Below are positions 36,282-44,595 of a DNA stretch of 47,959 bases, in pieces. The notes beneath the pieces were generated by a model. That model had not been told where the DNA came from. It made no database searches and saw nothing but the letters and a program-made list of their open reading frames with translations. The DNA is from Alistipes sp. (GTDB lineage Bacteria > Bacteroidota > Bacteroidia > Bacteroidales > Rikenellaceae). The first letter of the stretch is position 1; each line of letters opens with the position of its first letter. The DNA is taken from assembly GCA_017646625.1 (NCBI GenBank), contig JAGCMF010000025.1, positions 1 through 47,959 on the forward strand. The letters run 5' to 3'. A program made the translations under genes and the position numbers.

Positions 36282-36955
36282 AAATCAGAGACCTTAAGAG
36301 CTTGGCATATGGCGAGTGTTGGGAGGTGCAGCGCACACTCTTCGACGCATTGTGCGCCAAGAAGATGGCAAAGAGCTTCGGCGAGGATGAGCCACGTGGC
36401 ACGATACTCCTTGTCGAGCACCCCGCCGTATATACCCTCGGCAAGAGTGGTAATCAGGAGAATATGCTCTGTACGGAGGCCTACCTCAAGAGCCTCGGCG
36501 CCGACTTCTACCATATAGACCGTGGTGGCGACATCACCTTCCATGGCCCAGGACAGCTGGTATGCTACCCCATCATCGACCTCGATGCCACGGGGCACGG
36601 CATACGCAGCTACATTGAGGCGTTGGAGCAGACAATAATTGACCTTGCTGCGGAGTTTGGTATAGAGGCGGGCCGCAGTGCTGGTGCCTCGGGCGTGTGG
36701 GTTACGCGCGACGGCAGACTCGAGAAGCTATGTGCCATAGGCGTGCGCGCCTCACATGGCGTGACGATGCATGGTCTTGCGATGAACGTATCGACAGACC
36801 TACGTTGGTTCGAGCTTATCAACCCATGTGGCTTCAGAGACCGTGGCGTATGCTCGTTGAGCACGCTGCTGGGTCGAGATGTTACGGTGGAGAGCATCAA
36901 GTCACAGTTTGTACATCACTTAACGAAAAATTTAAATGTTAAATATAAAAAATAG
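36266..36955 (+). CDS. lipB: Lipoyl(octanoyl) transferase
   Basis: Moves octanoate from acyl carrier protein to apo-lipoyl domains, the substrate for LipA. At 229 residues it is of normal size. Active-site blocks are RGGDITFHGPGQLVCYPI, the Lys in KLCAIGVRASHGVTMHG and the Cys in ELINPCGF. It overlaps lipA by 16 bp in another frame, so translation is probably coupled, and recJ starts 5 bp downstream. Confidence 0.96.
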   Translation: MQYEVEIRDLKSLAYGECWEVQRTLFDALCAKKMAKSFGEDEPRGTILLVEHPAVYTLGKSGNQENMLCTEAYLKSLGADFYHIDRGGDITFHGPGQLVCYPIIDLDATGHGIRSYIEALEQTIIDLAAEFGIEAGRSAGASGVWVTRDGRLEKLCAIGVRASHGVTMHGLAMNVSTDLRWFELINPCGFRDRGVCSLSTLLGRDVTVESIKSQFVHHLTKNLNVKYKK

Positions 36956-36960
36956 AAGTT

Positions 36961-38721
36961 ATGCCCATAGAGAAAAGATGGGTTGTGAAGCAGCAGGGGG
37001 ACCGCGCATCCGTGGAGTCACTCTCGGCGGCATTAGGCATGCCCGTGCAGCTCACCAACCTACTTGTACAGAGGGGCATAGACACCGTGGAGAAGGCTCG
37101 GAAGTTCTTCTCACCCTCGCTACGCGACTTGCACGATCCGTTCCTAATGAAGGATATGGACAAGGCAGTGGAACGCATAGAGAGAGCCGTGAAGAGTGGC
37201 GAAAAGGTGATGATATACGGCGACTACGATGTCGACGGAACCACCGCCGTTTCGCTTGTCTACAAGTTCTTGCGCCAGATAGGCCACAAGAACCTGTTGT
37301 TCTACATTCCAGACCGATATGTCGATGGTTATGGCATATCACTCCGCAGCATCGACCATGCGAAGCGTAAGGGCGTTACGCTGGTCATAGCTTTAGATTG
37401 CGGCATTAAAGCCGTTGAGAAGGTTGCCTATGCCAAAGAACGTGGCGTAGATTTCATCATCTGCGACCACCACCTACCTGCCGAGGAGATACCCGACGCA
37501 GTGGCTGTTTTGGACCCCAAGCGCAACGACTGCAACTACCCGTTTGATGAACTCTCGGGTTGCGGCGTTGGCTTTAAGCTCGTCGAGGCCTATGCACGAC
37601 GCAACAACATTCCGTTTGCAGAGATTGAGCATCTGCTCGATTTGTTGGTCGTGAGCATCGCCTCTGACATCGTGCCCTTGGTCGATGAGAATCGAATATT
37701 GGCACGCTACGGACTACGTAAGTTGAACTCTTCGCCATCGAAGGGTCTGCTGTCGATAATCAAGATTTGTGGTCTGGAGAACCACAACATAACTATCGAC
37801 GACATAGTATTTAAGATTGGACCGCGCATCAACGCTGCGGGACGCATGCGCATGGACGAGGAGAACGAGAATGCTGCGCCCTCGGGAGGTCATGCTGCCG
37901 TGAGCCTTCTGATTGAGGGTAACGAGCATGAGGCTGCCAAGTTTGGCGAGGTGATAGACTCGTTTAACCAGGACCGCAAGAACATCGACCGCAATGTCAC
38001 ACAGGAGGCGCACGACTATGTGGAGTCGCACCCCACGCTTAAGTCGCGCAAGAGCATGGTGATATATAATCCGCAGTGGATGAAGGGCATAGTGGGCATT
38101 GTGGCCTCGCGCCTCATTGAGACATACTATCGTCCTACGGTGGTGCTCACCAAGTCGAACGGCTTTGTTACGGGCTCGGCACGTAGCGTTGCGGGCTTCG
38201 ACCTATACCAGGCTGTCGAGTCGTGCTCCGACCTATTGGAGAACTTCGGTGGTCACATGTATGCTGCGGGACTTACGATGAAGGAGGAGAATGTGGAGGC
38301 CTTTACGCAGAGGTTCAACGACTTTGTTGAGCAGACCATAGACCCCAACATCCTTGTTCCACAGGTAGACATTGATAGCGAGTTACTCTTCTCGGACATC
38401 ACCGACGAGTTCCACCGCCATCTAAACAGCTTCCAGCCCTTTGGCCCTGGAAATAGCGCTCCTGTGTTCTTGACACGCAACGCATGTGCACGTGGCGAGG
38501 CGAAGCTTGTGGGTGTTGAGTGCGACCACCTACGCATGGACCTTGTGCAGAAGCAGAAGCCTAACACTTCTATTCCTGCCATAGCCTTCCAGCAGCCCAC
38601 ACACTACGAGTGGGTGAGGGGTGGCAAGCCTATATCGGTATGCTATCAGATTGTTGAAAACCACTATAGGGGCACTGTGAGCAAGCAGTTGAGAGTCAAA
38701 GACCTCAAACCAGAGAGGTAG
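36961..38721 (+). CDS. recJ: Single-stranded-DNA-specific exonuclease RecJ
   Basis: 5'-3' single-strand exonuclease for recombination and mismatch repair. The 586-residue protein shows the DHH phosphoesterase motifs: YGDYDVDGTTAV (near 85), ALDCGIKA, CDHHLPAEEIPDAVAVLDP (near 165) and ELSGCGVGFKLV. The DHHA1 region has GSARSVAGFDLYQAV and the GGHMYAAGLT motif, and a C-terminal OB-fold follows. It is the third gene of the lipA unit, although functionally unrelated, and ends at a strong terminator. Confidence 0.96.
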   Translation: MPIEKRWVVKQQGDRASVESLSAALGMPVQLTNLLVQRGIDTVEKARKFFSPSLRDLHDPFLMKDMDKAVERIERAVKSGEKVMIYGDYDVDGTTAVSLVYKFLRQIGHKNLLFYIPDRYVDGYGISLRSIDHAKRKGVTLVIALDCGIKAVEKVAYAKERGVDFIICDHHLPAEEIPDAVAVLDPKRNDCNYPFDELSGCGVGFKLVEAYARRNNIPFAEIEHLLDLLVVSIASDIVPLVDENRILARYGLRKLNSSPSKGLLSIIKICGLENHNITIDDIVFKIGPRINAAGRMRMDEENENAAPSGGHAAVSLLIEGNEHEAAKFGEVIDSFNQDRKNIDRNVTQEAHDYVESHPTLKSRKSMVIYNPQWMKGIVGIVASRLIETYYRPTVVLTKSNGFVTGSARSVAGFDLYQAVESCSDLLENFGGHMYAAGLTMKEENVEAFTQRFNDFVEQTIDPNILVPQVDIDSELLFSDITDEFHRHLNSFQPFGPGNSAPVFLTRNACARGEAKLVGVECDHLRMDLVQKQKPNTSIPAIAFQQPTHYEWVRGGKPISVCYQIVENHYRGTVSKQLRVKDLKPER

Positions 38722-38731
38722 AATAGTTACG

Positions 38732-38765
38732 AAGAGGAGAGCCATGTGGTTCTCCTCTTTTTTTG
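38732..38765 (+). terminator. Rho-independent terminator of lipA-lipB-recJ
   Basis: A 12-bp stem (38732-38743 with 38748-38759; one G-U pair) with a 4-nt loop, followed by a T run, 11 bp after recJ. Confidence 0.92.
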
Positions 38766-38775
38766 GATGGGCGGT

Positions 38776-38906
38776 GGCCTTTTCGTTGTAGGGTACCAAA
38801 GGGCATAAAGCGTCACAAAAGGTCATAAAAGGTAATGCGTTGTCTCTGTCTCGCTGTCTCTGACCTTTGTGACCCTTGTGACCCTTGTGCCCTTTCGGCC
38901 TTTTTT
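38776..38906 (+). repeat. Dispersed hairpin repeat, locus D
   Basis: One copy in plus orientation just after the recJ terminator: ggtaccaaagggcataaa, a GTC-type unit (aaaggtcat), the core aaaggtaatgcgttgtctct, an inserted gtctcgctgtctctg, then acctttgtgacccttgtg units. Where locus A pairs GGGC with GCCC, this copy pairs GGTC with GACC. Confidence 0.82.
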
Positions 38907-39016
38907 AACACACCGGGGCCCATGATAGCTGCAAAAAAAATCGCCAATTTATTCGGTTGTTTTCCAAAAAATTACTATCTTGCGCACAAATAAATAGAGA
39001 TAGGTGCAATAACATC

Positions 39017-39079
39017 ATGCTACGCGGCGTTACAACTATAAGAGTAGTAGGCTGTTATGGCGATAAGATGAGTATTTAA
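39017..39079 (+). CDS. Possible 20-residue leader ORF upstream of the TlpA-like gene
   Basis: A 20-codon frame (ATG 39017, TAA 39079; MLRGVTTIRV...) lies in the untranslated stretch before the thioredoxin gene, after a weak -7-like box TATCTTG at 38976-38982. Nothing beyond an open frame supports translation, and the length is within chance. The rest of 38907-39137 shows no other gene. Confidence 0.15.
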   Translation: MLRGVTTIRVVGCYGDKMSI

Positions 39080-39137
39080 TGTGTTCATGCTCAGCATAAA
39101 AGGAGAATAATATTAACTTAAAACTACGTATTGTACA

Positions 39138-39620
39138 ATGAAAAAGTTTTTGTTTTTGATGCTTGCCCTCGTTATTGGCGTAAGCGCTTCGGCACAGACA
39201 TTGCCAGATGTTAAGGTTGAGAACCAGGAGGGTAAGGTTATCTCTGTCAGAGAGTTGGTGGATGGCACTCCTATGATCATCTCTTTCTGGTCTACAACAT
39301 GTAAGCCATGTATCATGGAGCTCAACGCCATCAACGACTCATTCTACGAGTGGCTTGAGGAGGTAGACATGAAGGTTGTGGCAATCTCTGTTGACGACTC
39401 ACGTACCTTGAGCCGTGCACGTGCCATGACACAGGGTCAGGGCTGGGATGACTTCGTATGTCTCTACGACAAGAACCAGGACTTCAAGCGTGCCATGAAC
39501 GTAAGCCTCACACCCCACACATTCATCGTGGATGGCAACGGCACTATCGTATACTCACACTCTGGCTACACTCCAGGTAGCGAGCAGGAGCTCTTCGAGA
39601 AGATTAAGGCACTCAAATAG
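39138..39620 (+). CDS. Exported TlpA-like thiol-disulfide protein
   Basis: Thioredoxin-fold protein of 160 residues with a signal peptide (cleavage near SASA/QTLP, residue 20). The redox motif is Cys55-Lys-Pro-Cys58 in FWSTTCKPCIMEL. The cis-Pro loop is SLTPHTFIVDGNG. AhpC-TSA/TlpA-like proteins of this type usually reduce or isomerise disulfides in the periplasm. No lipobox is seen, so it is likely soluble. A strong hairpin (39630-39663) separates it from the DUF6029 gene, but the common strand and small gaps suggest one unit with two Omp28-like proteins that also carry CxxC motifs. Promoter: only a weak TATCTTG at 38976. Confidence 0.9.
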   Translation: MKKFLFLMLALVIGVSASAQTLPDVKVENQEGKVISVRELVDGTPMIISFWSTTCKPCIMELNAINDSFYEWLEEVDMKVVAISVDDSRTLSRARAMTQGQGWDDFVCLYDKNQDFKRAMNVSLTPHTFIVDGNGTIVYSHSGYTPGSEQELFEKIKALK

Positions 39621-39629
39621 TTTTAACTG

Positions 39630-39663
39630 CGAGCATAGTGTGGCGCGCGCCATGCTATGCTCG
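39630..39663 (+). promoter_or_regulatory. Strong intercistronic hairpin without a T run
   Basis: A 15-bp stem (CGAGCATAG plus TGTGGC pairing with GCCATG plus CTATGCTCG, two G-U pairs) closed by a GCGC loop in the gap between the TlpA-like and DUF6029 genes. No poly-T follows, so it could be an mRNA-stabilising or partial termination element. The downstream ATG at 39679 lies 15 nt after the hairpin. Confidence 0.6.
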
Positions 39664-39678
39664 TAAAATTATATTACG

Positions 39679-41358
39679 ATGAAGAAATTTCTACTACTCC
39701 TTGGCGTCCTTGGCGCCACAATACTCGCCACAGAGAGTGCTTCAGCACAGATTCAGGTAGGCGAGGGTCAGATATCGGGTGCTGTTGAGAGCAACAACAT
39801 CTACTACGGTCCAGACAAGAAGCTCGAGAACTTGGGTCTCATGCAGCGCCCAGAGTTGCCATTCGGCTCGCACGACTTCATCAAGGTAGACTACTCTATA
39901 GGTCGCTTCTCGGCAGGTATACAGCTCGATGGCTACCTCCCTCCTATGGATGGCTACGACATTTCGACATACAAGCAGCGTGACACAAAGCTCACAGGCT
40001 TCCTCACAAAGTATGTGCAGTGGGAGGATACAAACTACGGTATCCGTCTCGGCGACATCTATGACCAGTTTGGTAACGGTCTCATCTTCCGTACATACGA
40101 GGATAGAGCCTTGGGCTTCAACAATGCGTTGGCAGGTGCTCGTGCATACTACAACTTCAACAACTACGTCTCTGTGAAGGCTATCGCAGGTATGCCACGC
40201 CTCTACGATGTGCGTAACACCAACTGGGTATATGGTGCCGACTTGAGCCTCTCAATCTCGGATATGGCAGGCTGGACAGGTGGCATGGTATCTATCGAGG
40301 GTAGCTACATAGGTCGCTACCAGCATGGTGCCTCAACAGATGAGATTTTGCAGTACACGGGTATCACAGGCGACTACCTCAACATGGTATCTGGACGCTT
40401 GAACTTCGAGGCTGCGGGCTTCACACTCCGTGGCGAGTATGCAGCGAAGCTAAACGAGGATCTATACAGCGCAATGAATGCCCCAGCAAAGGGTAACGTG
40501 GTACACGTAGACTTGGGCTATAGCCACCGTCGCTTCTCGGCATCGGCAACATTCCGTCGTTACGAGAAGATGCAGACACCTATCACCCTTTCAGCAGGTG
40601 CTCTTGGTGGTGGTAACACCCTCAACTACCTACCATTGCTCACACGCCAGCACACATATATGCTTGCGAGCCTCAACCCATACCAGGGTAGCGGTACAGG
40701 CGATGAGATTGGTGGTCAGTTCGATGTATACTACTCGTTGCGTAACAAGAAGGAACGTACAAAGTACTGGAACTTCCACGCTAACTTCTCAACATACTAC
40801 TCTATGGACTACGCGTCGTACAGCTCAACTATGAAGGGCCGTATGTTGTGGTTGGATGTCAATGCCGACGTAGAACGTCAGTGGGGCAAGCACCTCAAGA
40901 CAACACTCTTCTACTCACACCAGCAGTGGGATGAGGCACACGGTCTTGGTATCGAGGCGCACAACTACTCATCAGACATCTTCGTTGCCGACGTGACATA
41001 TAAGTTCAACAAGAAGTACTCTATGCGTGTTGAGGCACAGTACTTGGCATCTAACAACTACGAGGGTGACTGGGTTGCGGGTCTCATCGAGTTCAACATA
41101 GCGCCAAAGTTCAGCTTCTATGTCAGCGACATGTGGAACTGCGAGGCGATGGAGAAGAACACCTTCTACGATGAGAATGGAGAGGAGTACAACGAGTTGT
41201 TGCACTACTACCAGGTGGGCGCAAGCTTCACACACAGCCGCTTCCGTGCACAGCTATCATACGGTCGTAACCGTGCCGGTTATGTATGCTCGGGTGGTGT
41301 ATGTCGCTACCAGCCAGCCTACACAGGTATCAACCTATCACTCACAGCGTCATTCTAA
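39679..41358 (+). CDS. DUF6029 family outer-membrane beta-barrel protein
   Basis: Predicted outer-membrane barrel of 559 residues; function unknown. A signal peptide (about 1-23, cleavage after SASA) is followed by alternating aromatic/polar strands such as RFSAGIQLDGYLPP, YGIRLGDIYDQFGNGL and RFRAQLSYGRNRAG, ending in Phe (GINLSLTASF), the usual outer-membrane insertion signal. I assign DUF6029 from length, the N-terminal QIQVGEGQISGAVESNNIYY pattern and the neighbourhood, with no database check. It lies 15 bp before the first Omp28-like lipoprotein gene. The barrel may be a scaffold or channel for those lipoproteins; this is inference. Confidence 0.78.
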   Translation: MKKFLLLLGVLGATILATESASAQIQVGEGQISGAVESNNIYYGPDKKLENLGLMQRPELPFGSHDFIKVDYSIGRFSAGIQLDGYLPPMDGYDISTYKQRDTKLTGFLTKYVQWEDTNYGIRLGDIYDQFGNGLIFRTYEDRALGFNNALAGARAYYNFNNYVSVKAIAGMPRLYDVRNTNWVYGADLSLSISDMAGWTGGMVSIEGSYIGRYQHGASTDEILQYTGITGDYLNMVSGRLNFEAAGFTLRGEYAAKLNEDLYSAMNAPAKGNVVHVDLGYSHRRFSASATFRRYEKMQTPITLSAGALGGGNTLNYLPLLTRQHTYMLASLNPYQGSGTGDEIGGQFDVYYSLRNKKERTKYWNFHANFSTYYSMDYASYSSTMKGRMLWLDVNADVERQWGKHLKTTLFYSHQQWDEAHGLGIEAHNYSSDIFVADVTYKFNKKYSMRVEAQYLASNNYEGDWVAGLIEFNIAPKFSFYVSDMWNCEAMEKNTFYDENGEEYNELLHYYQVGASFTHSRFRAQLSYGRNRAGYVCSGGVCRYQPAYTGINLSLTASF

Positions 41359-41373
41359 AAGGCATTATAGTTT

Positions 41374-42462
41374 ATGAGACTAACAAAGTATATCATGCTC
41401 ATGCTCTCGTGCGCTGCACTCTTTGCGGCGTGCGAAGGTGAGGAGCCAGAGGCACAGCAGATTGCCATAACACTCACTGCAGATGTAGACGAAGTTATGG
41501 TTGGCCAGAGTGTTACATTCACCGTCATTGCGGAGGATGGCACAGATGTCACTGCCAACGCCCAGTTTGTGGATAAGAGCAACGACTTCGCTGTTGTGAC
41601 AAACCCATATACCATCCCCTACGATGGTAAGATTGAGGTATATGCCATCTACGAGAAGGTTAACCAGTCGAACACTGTGACCATCAACAGCAAGCTCGGC
41701 TACCCAGAGCTCGCCGAGGATGCAAACCCCACAAAGACAAACTTCAAGCCACGCATGCTCCTCGTTGACCACACAGGCTCGAAGTGCACATTCTGCCCCA
41801 AGATGATGGTTCTGCTCAAGGATATTGAGCAGACAGAGGGCTACCACGAGAAGTACCATGAGGTTATGTGTCACTCATACAGCAACAACATCTCGGCAGA
41901 TGCGGCATATTCGCAGGCTGCAAGTGTCATCTCGAACTATTTCGGCGTGATTGAGCACCCAACGCTTACCTACAACTTCGACACCTCAAAGAAGTCGTCA
42001 TACAGCGACAACATCAAGGGTAACATCGACAGCTACTGGGGTGCTATGCAGGGCGATGCAGGCATTGCTGCCGTGACTATTGTGGGTCGCAACAATGTGA
42101 CTATCGAGGCGGCTGTCAAGGCACAAACCGCGGGCGACTACCGCATCACAGTATGGCTCTTGGAGGATGGCATCTACCAGGCACAGGCGGGCTACACAGC
42201 AGAGTGGCAGCATACACACAACAATGTTGTGCGCAGCATCATCTCTAACGACCCATTGAGTGGCGTAGACCTCGGCACCATCGAGGCTGGTGGCAGCGTG
42301 AAGAAGACCTTCGCCTTCGAGAACCTCCACAGAAAGTGGAACAGAGACAACCTCAAGGTGTTGTTCATCGTGTCGAAGGCCGATGCCAACGGCAAGTATG
42401 ATGTTGTGAACGTGGCACTATGTCCCGCAAACGACGCTATAGACTATGAATATATAGACTAA
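41374..42462 (+). CDS. Omp28-related lipoprotein with CxxC motif (copy 1)
   Basis: Predicted lipoprotein of 362 residues. The lipobox LFAAC gives acylated Cys20, followed by the acidic stretch EGEEPE that could serve as a surface-export signal in Bacteroidetes. An Ig-like beta domain (about 28-105, DEVMVGQSVTFTVIAEDG) precedes an Omp28-type thioredoxin-like domain starting LLVDHTGSKCTFCPKM (Cys-Thr-Phe-Cys) and continuing with an HPTLTYNF cis-Pro-like loop; the C-terminal third (about 235-362) is beta-rich. Omp28 in Porphyromonas is an outer-membrane antigen of unclear function. A paralogue follows after 36 bp, evidently by tandem duplication. Confidence 0.85.
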   Translation: MRLTKYIMLMLSCAALFAACEGEEPEAQQIAITLTADVDEVMVGQSVTFTVIAEDGTDVTANAQFVDKSNDFAVVTNPYTIPYDGKIEVYAIYEKVNQSNTVTINSKLGYPELAEDANPTKTNFKPRMLLVDHTGSKCTFCPKMMVLLKDIEQTEGYHEKYHEVMCHSYSNNISADAAYSQAASVISNYFGVIEHPTLTYNFDTSKKSSYSDNIKGNIDSYWGAMQGDAGIAAVTIVGRNNVTIEAAVKAQTAGDYRITVWLLEDGIYQAQAGYTAEWQHTHNNVVRSIISNDPLSGVDLGTIEAGGSVKKTFAFENLHRKWNRDNLKVLFIVSKADANGKYDVVNVALCPANDAIDYEYID

Positions 42463-42498
42463 TAATTTTAATAACTACTTAAAACACAATTAACTATT

Positions 42499-43644
42499 AT
42501 GAAAATTGCAAAGTTCTTTGCGCTTCTTGGCGCAGTTGCAGCCTTCGTTGCTTGTGAGCCAGCAAACAACAACGATCCAGAGCCTCCAGTAAACACTACT
42601 GGTAGCATCAAGTTGCAGGTTAATGCAGCAGCCGTAGCTATTGGTGACGACATCGAGTTTACCGTACTCCAGGAGGGTCAGGATGTAACAGCATTGTCTA
42701 CAATCTACATGAATGGTAGCAACGGCATCGAGGCTCTTGATGGTTACACATACAGAGCTACTGTGACAGGTTCTTACACATTCTTCGCAACAAAGGATGC
42801 AGAGACATCTGCTTACATCACTGTTGTCGTTATGGCAGAGGTTCCAGAGTTCCCAGCCGACACAGATCCTACGAACACAAAGTTCAACCACCGCGTCATG
42901 ATTCTTGACCACACAGGTGCTGGTTGTGGCTACTGCCCACTCGTAACAAATGCTCTCCACTATATCGAGACAACAGACCTTAAGAATAACTACAATGAGG
43001 TTACATGCCACGGTGGTGGTTACGCTAGCCCAACTGGTGATCCAGGTTGGTCTGCAGCTGCCGAGAAGATTGACGCCTATACTCCTGGCATCACTGGTTA
43101 CCCACACGTACGTGTTAACTTCACTAATGGCAACCTTAAAAACTACGGCGCTCCAAAGTCATTCGAGGCAGAGGTTCGTTCACTCTTCAGCCGCATCATC
43201 AAGAAGAATGGTGCTGACGTAGGTATCGCTATGAACGTTGTTGGCGACGCACAGAACGTATATGCTGCTGCCTCTATCAAGGCTGCCGTGACTAACGAGT
43301 ATAAGGTTGTTGCTTGGTTGCTCGAGAACAAGATTGTAAATAAGGGCCAGGCAAACTATGAGGGTCCATACGATGACTTCATCTATATCTACAACCACGC
43401 AGTTCGTCAGATCTCTGGCAACTACTCATCAGCAAACGTTCTTGGTGAGTCAATCGGCACTCTTGAGGCTGGTGACACATTCAACACAGCATTCCAGTTG
43501 CCTATCGTAAGCACAAAGTGGAATACTGACAACATGGAGGTTATCATCCTTGTTAGTGCAAAGAATGCACAGGGTAAGTGGGATGTAGTGAACACTGCTG
43601 TATGCCCTGTAGGCGAGCAGATCTCATTTGAGTATCTCCAGTAG
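42499..43644 (+). CDS. Omp28-related lipoprotein with CxxC motif (copy 2)
   Basis: Lipoprotein of 381 residues, paralogous along its whole length to the preceding gene: lipobox FVAC with Cys19, an Ig-like domain with AVAIGDDIEFTVLQEGQDVT, then ILDHTGAGCGYCPLVTNAL (Cys-Gly-Tyr-Cys) and a GYPHVRVNF cis-Pro-like loop, with the shared ends WLLENKI and VNTAVCPVGEQISFEY. The copies are clearly diverged, so the duplication is old. This copy uses noticeably more T-ending codons (gtt, gct, act) than copy 1. It is the last gene of the cluster and ends at a good terminator (43671-43701). Confidence 0.85.
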   Translation: MKIAKFFALLGAVAAFVACEPANNNDPEPPVNTTGSIKLQVNAAAVAIGDDIEFTVLQEGQDVTALSTIYMNGSNGIEALDGYTYRATVTGSYTFFATKDAETSAYITVVVMAEVPEFPADTDPTNTKFNHRVMILDHTGAGCGYCPLVTNALHYIETTDLKNNYNEVTCHGGGYASPTGDPGWSAAAEKIDAYTPGITGYPHVRVNFTNGNLKNYGAPKSFEAEVRSLFSRIIKKNGADVGIAMNVVGDAQNVYAAASIKAAVTNEYKVVAWLLENKIVNKGQANYEGPYDDFIYIYNHAVRQISGNYSSANVLGESIGTLEAGDTFNTAFQLPIVSTKWNTDNMEVIILVSAKNAQGKWDVVNTAVCPVGEQISFEYLQ

Positions 43645-43670
43645 TAATACTTGGTGCTTAAGCACATAAT

Positions 43671-43701
43671 ATTAAGGGTGTCCTTCACGGGCACCCTTAA
43701 T
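43671..43701 (+). terminator. Terminator of the TlpA/DUF6029/Omp28 cluster
   Basis: A 13-bp stem ATTAAGGGTGTCC/GGGCACCCTTAAT (one G-U pair) with loop TTCAC, followed by TTTG, 26 bp after the last stop. The T tract is short. Confidence 0.8.
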
Positions 43702-43766
43702 TTGTTGATACCACTGGCATACCTATATATTTAATACTACACGGTAGGTAATTTGCTAAAAGATAT

Positions 43767-43774
43767 TATCTTTG
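43767..43774 (+). promoter_or_regulatory. -7 box of proC
   Basis: TATCTTTG, perfect for TAnnTTTG, 22 bp before the proC ATG. The nearest TTTG (43752) is only 11 nt upstream, so the -33 element is uncertain. Confidence 0.55.
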
Positions 43775-43796
43775 TGTAAACAAAAGATAAGAGCAT

Positions 43797-44594
43797 ATGA
43801 AGATAGCGATAATTGGAGCAGGTAACATGGGAGGTGCTATGGCACGAGGACTCGCAAAGGGCACCCTCATAGCTACATCCGACATATATGTCGCCAACCC
43901 CTCGACACCAAAGCTCGAGGCACTGAAGAGTGAGTTCCCGGAGATAAACACCACCACCGATAACCGCAGTGCCGCAGCCGCTGCAGACCTCATAATCCTC
44001 GCAGTGAAGCCATGGAAGGTGGAGCACGTAATAGAGGAGCTAAAGCCACATCTGGACTACACACGTCAGGCTGTAGCATCAATGATAGGAGGCCTCGGCA
44101 TGGCACAACTCGTGGAGTGGCTATCGAAGGAGGAGCAGAGGCGACCCACAGCATATATAATAATACCCAACACCGCCATAGCGACGATGAGTAGCATGAC
44201 CTTCATCGCCTCATCGCATGCCACCACCGAGCAGGAGAGAGAGCTTGTCGACATCTTTGGTGAGCTGGGCAGGGCGATGCTCATAGAGGAGAGTGCCATG
44301 CCCGCAGCAACGTCGCTTGCCTCATGCGGCATAGCCTATGCGCTGCGCTACATACGTGCCGCCATGGAGGGAGGTGTGGAGCTCGGCATACGTGCCGACG
44401 ATGCCAAGAGTATCGTCATGCAGACACTGCGTGGTGCCGTAGATGTGCTCGCAGCAAGCAATGCCCACCCCGAGGCCGAGATAGACCGTGTGACAACACC
44501 CGGAGGCCTGACAATAAAGGGACTAAACGCCATGGAGGCCGCAGGCTTCACACACAGCGTGATAGAGGGTCTACGCGCCTCAACAAAGAGATAG
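43797..44594 (+). CDS. proC: Pyrroline-5-carboxylate reductase
   Basis: NAD(P)H-dependent last step of proline synthesis. The 265-residue protein has the Rossmann motif AIIGAGNMGGAMARGL, ILAVKPWKVEHVI, and the C-terminal dimer and active-site region PAATSLASCGIAYALRYIRAAMEGG with TTPGGLTIKGLNAMEAAGF. Length and motifs are normal. It has its own -7 box and no visible terminator; an in-frame outer-membrane-protein relic follows 1 bp after its stop. Confidence 0.96.
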   Translation: MKIAIIGAGNMGGAMARGLAKGTLIATSDIYVANPSTPKLEALKSEFPEINTTTDNRSAAAAADLIILAVKPWKVEHVIEELKPHLDYTRQAVASMIGGLGMAQLVEWLSKEEQRRPTAYIIIPNTAIATMSSMTFIASSHATTEQERELVDIFGELGRAMLIEESAMPAATSLASCGIAYALRYIRAAMEGGVELGIRADDAKSIVMQTLRGAVDVLAASNAHPEAEIDRVTTPGGLTIKGLNAMEAAGFTHSVIEGLRASTKR

Positions 44595-44595
44595 C

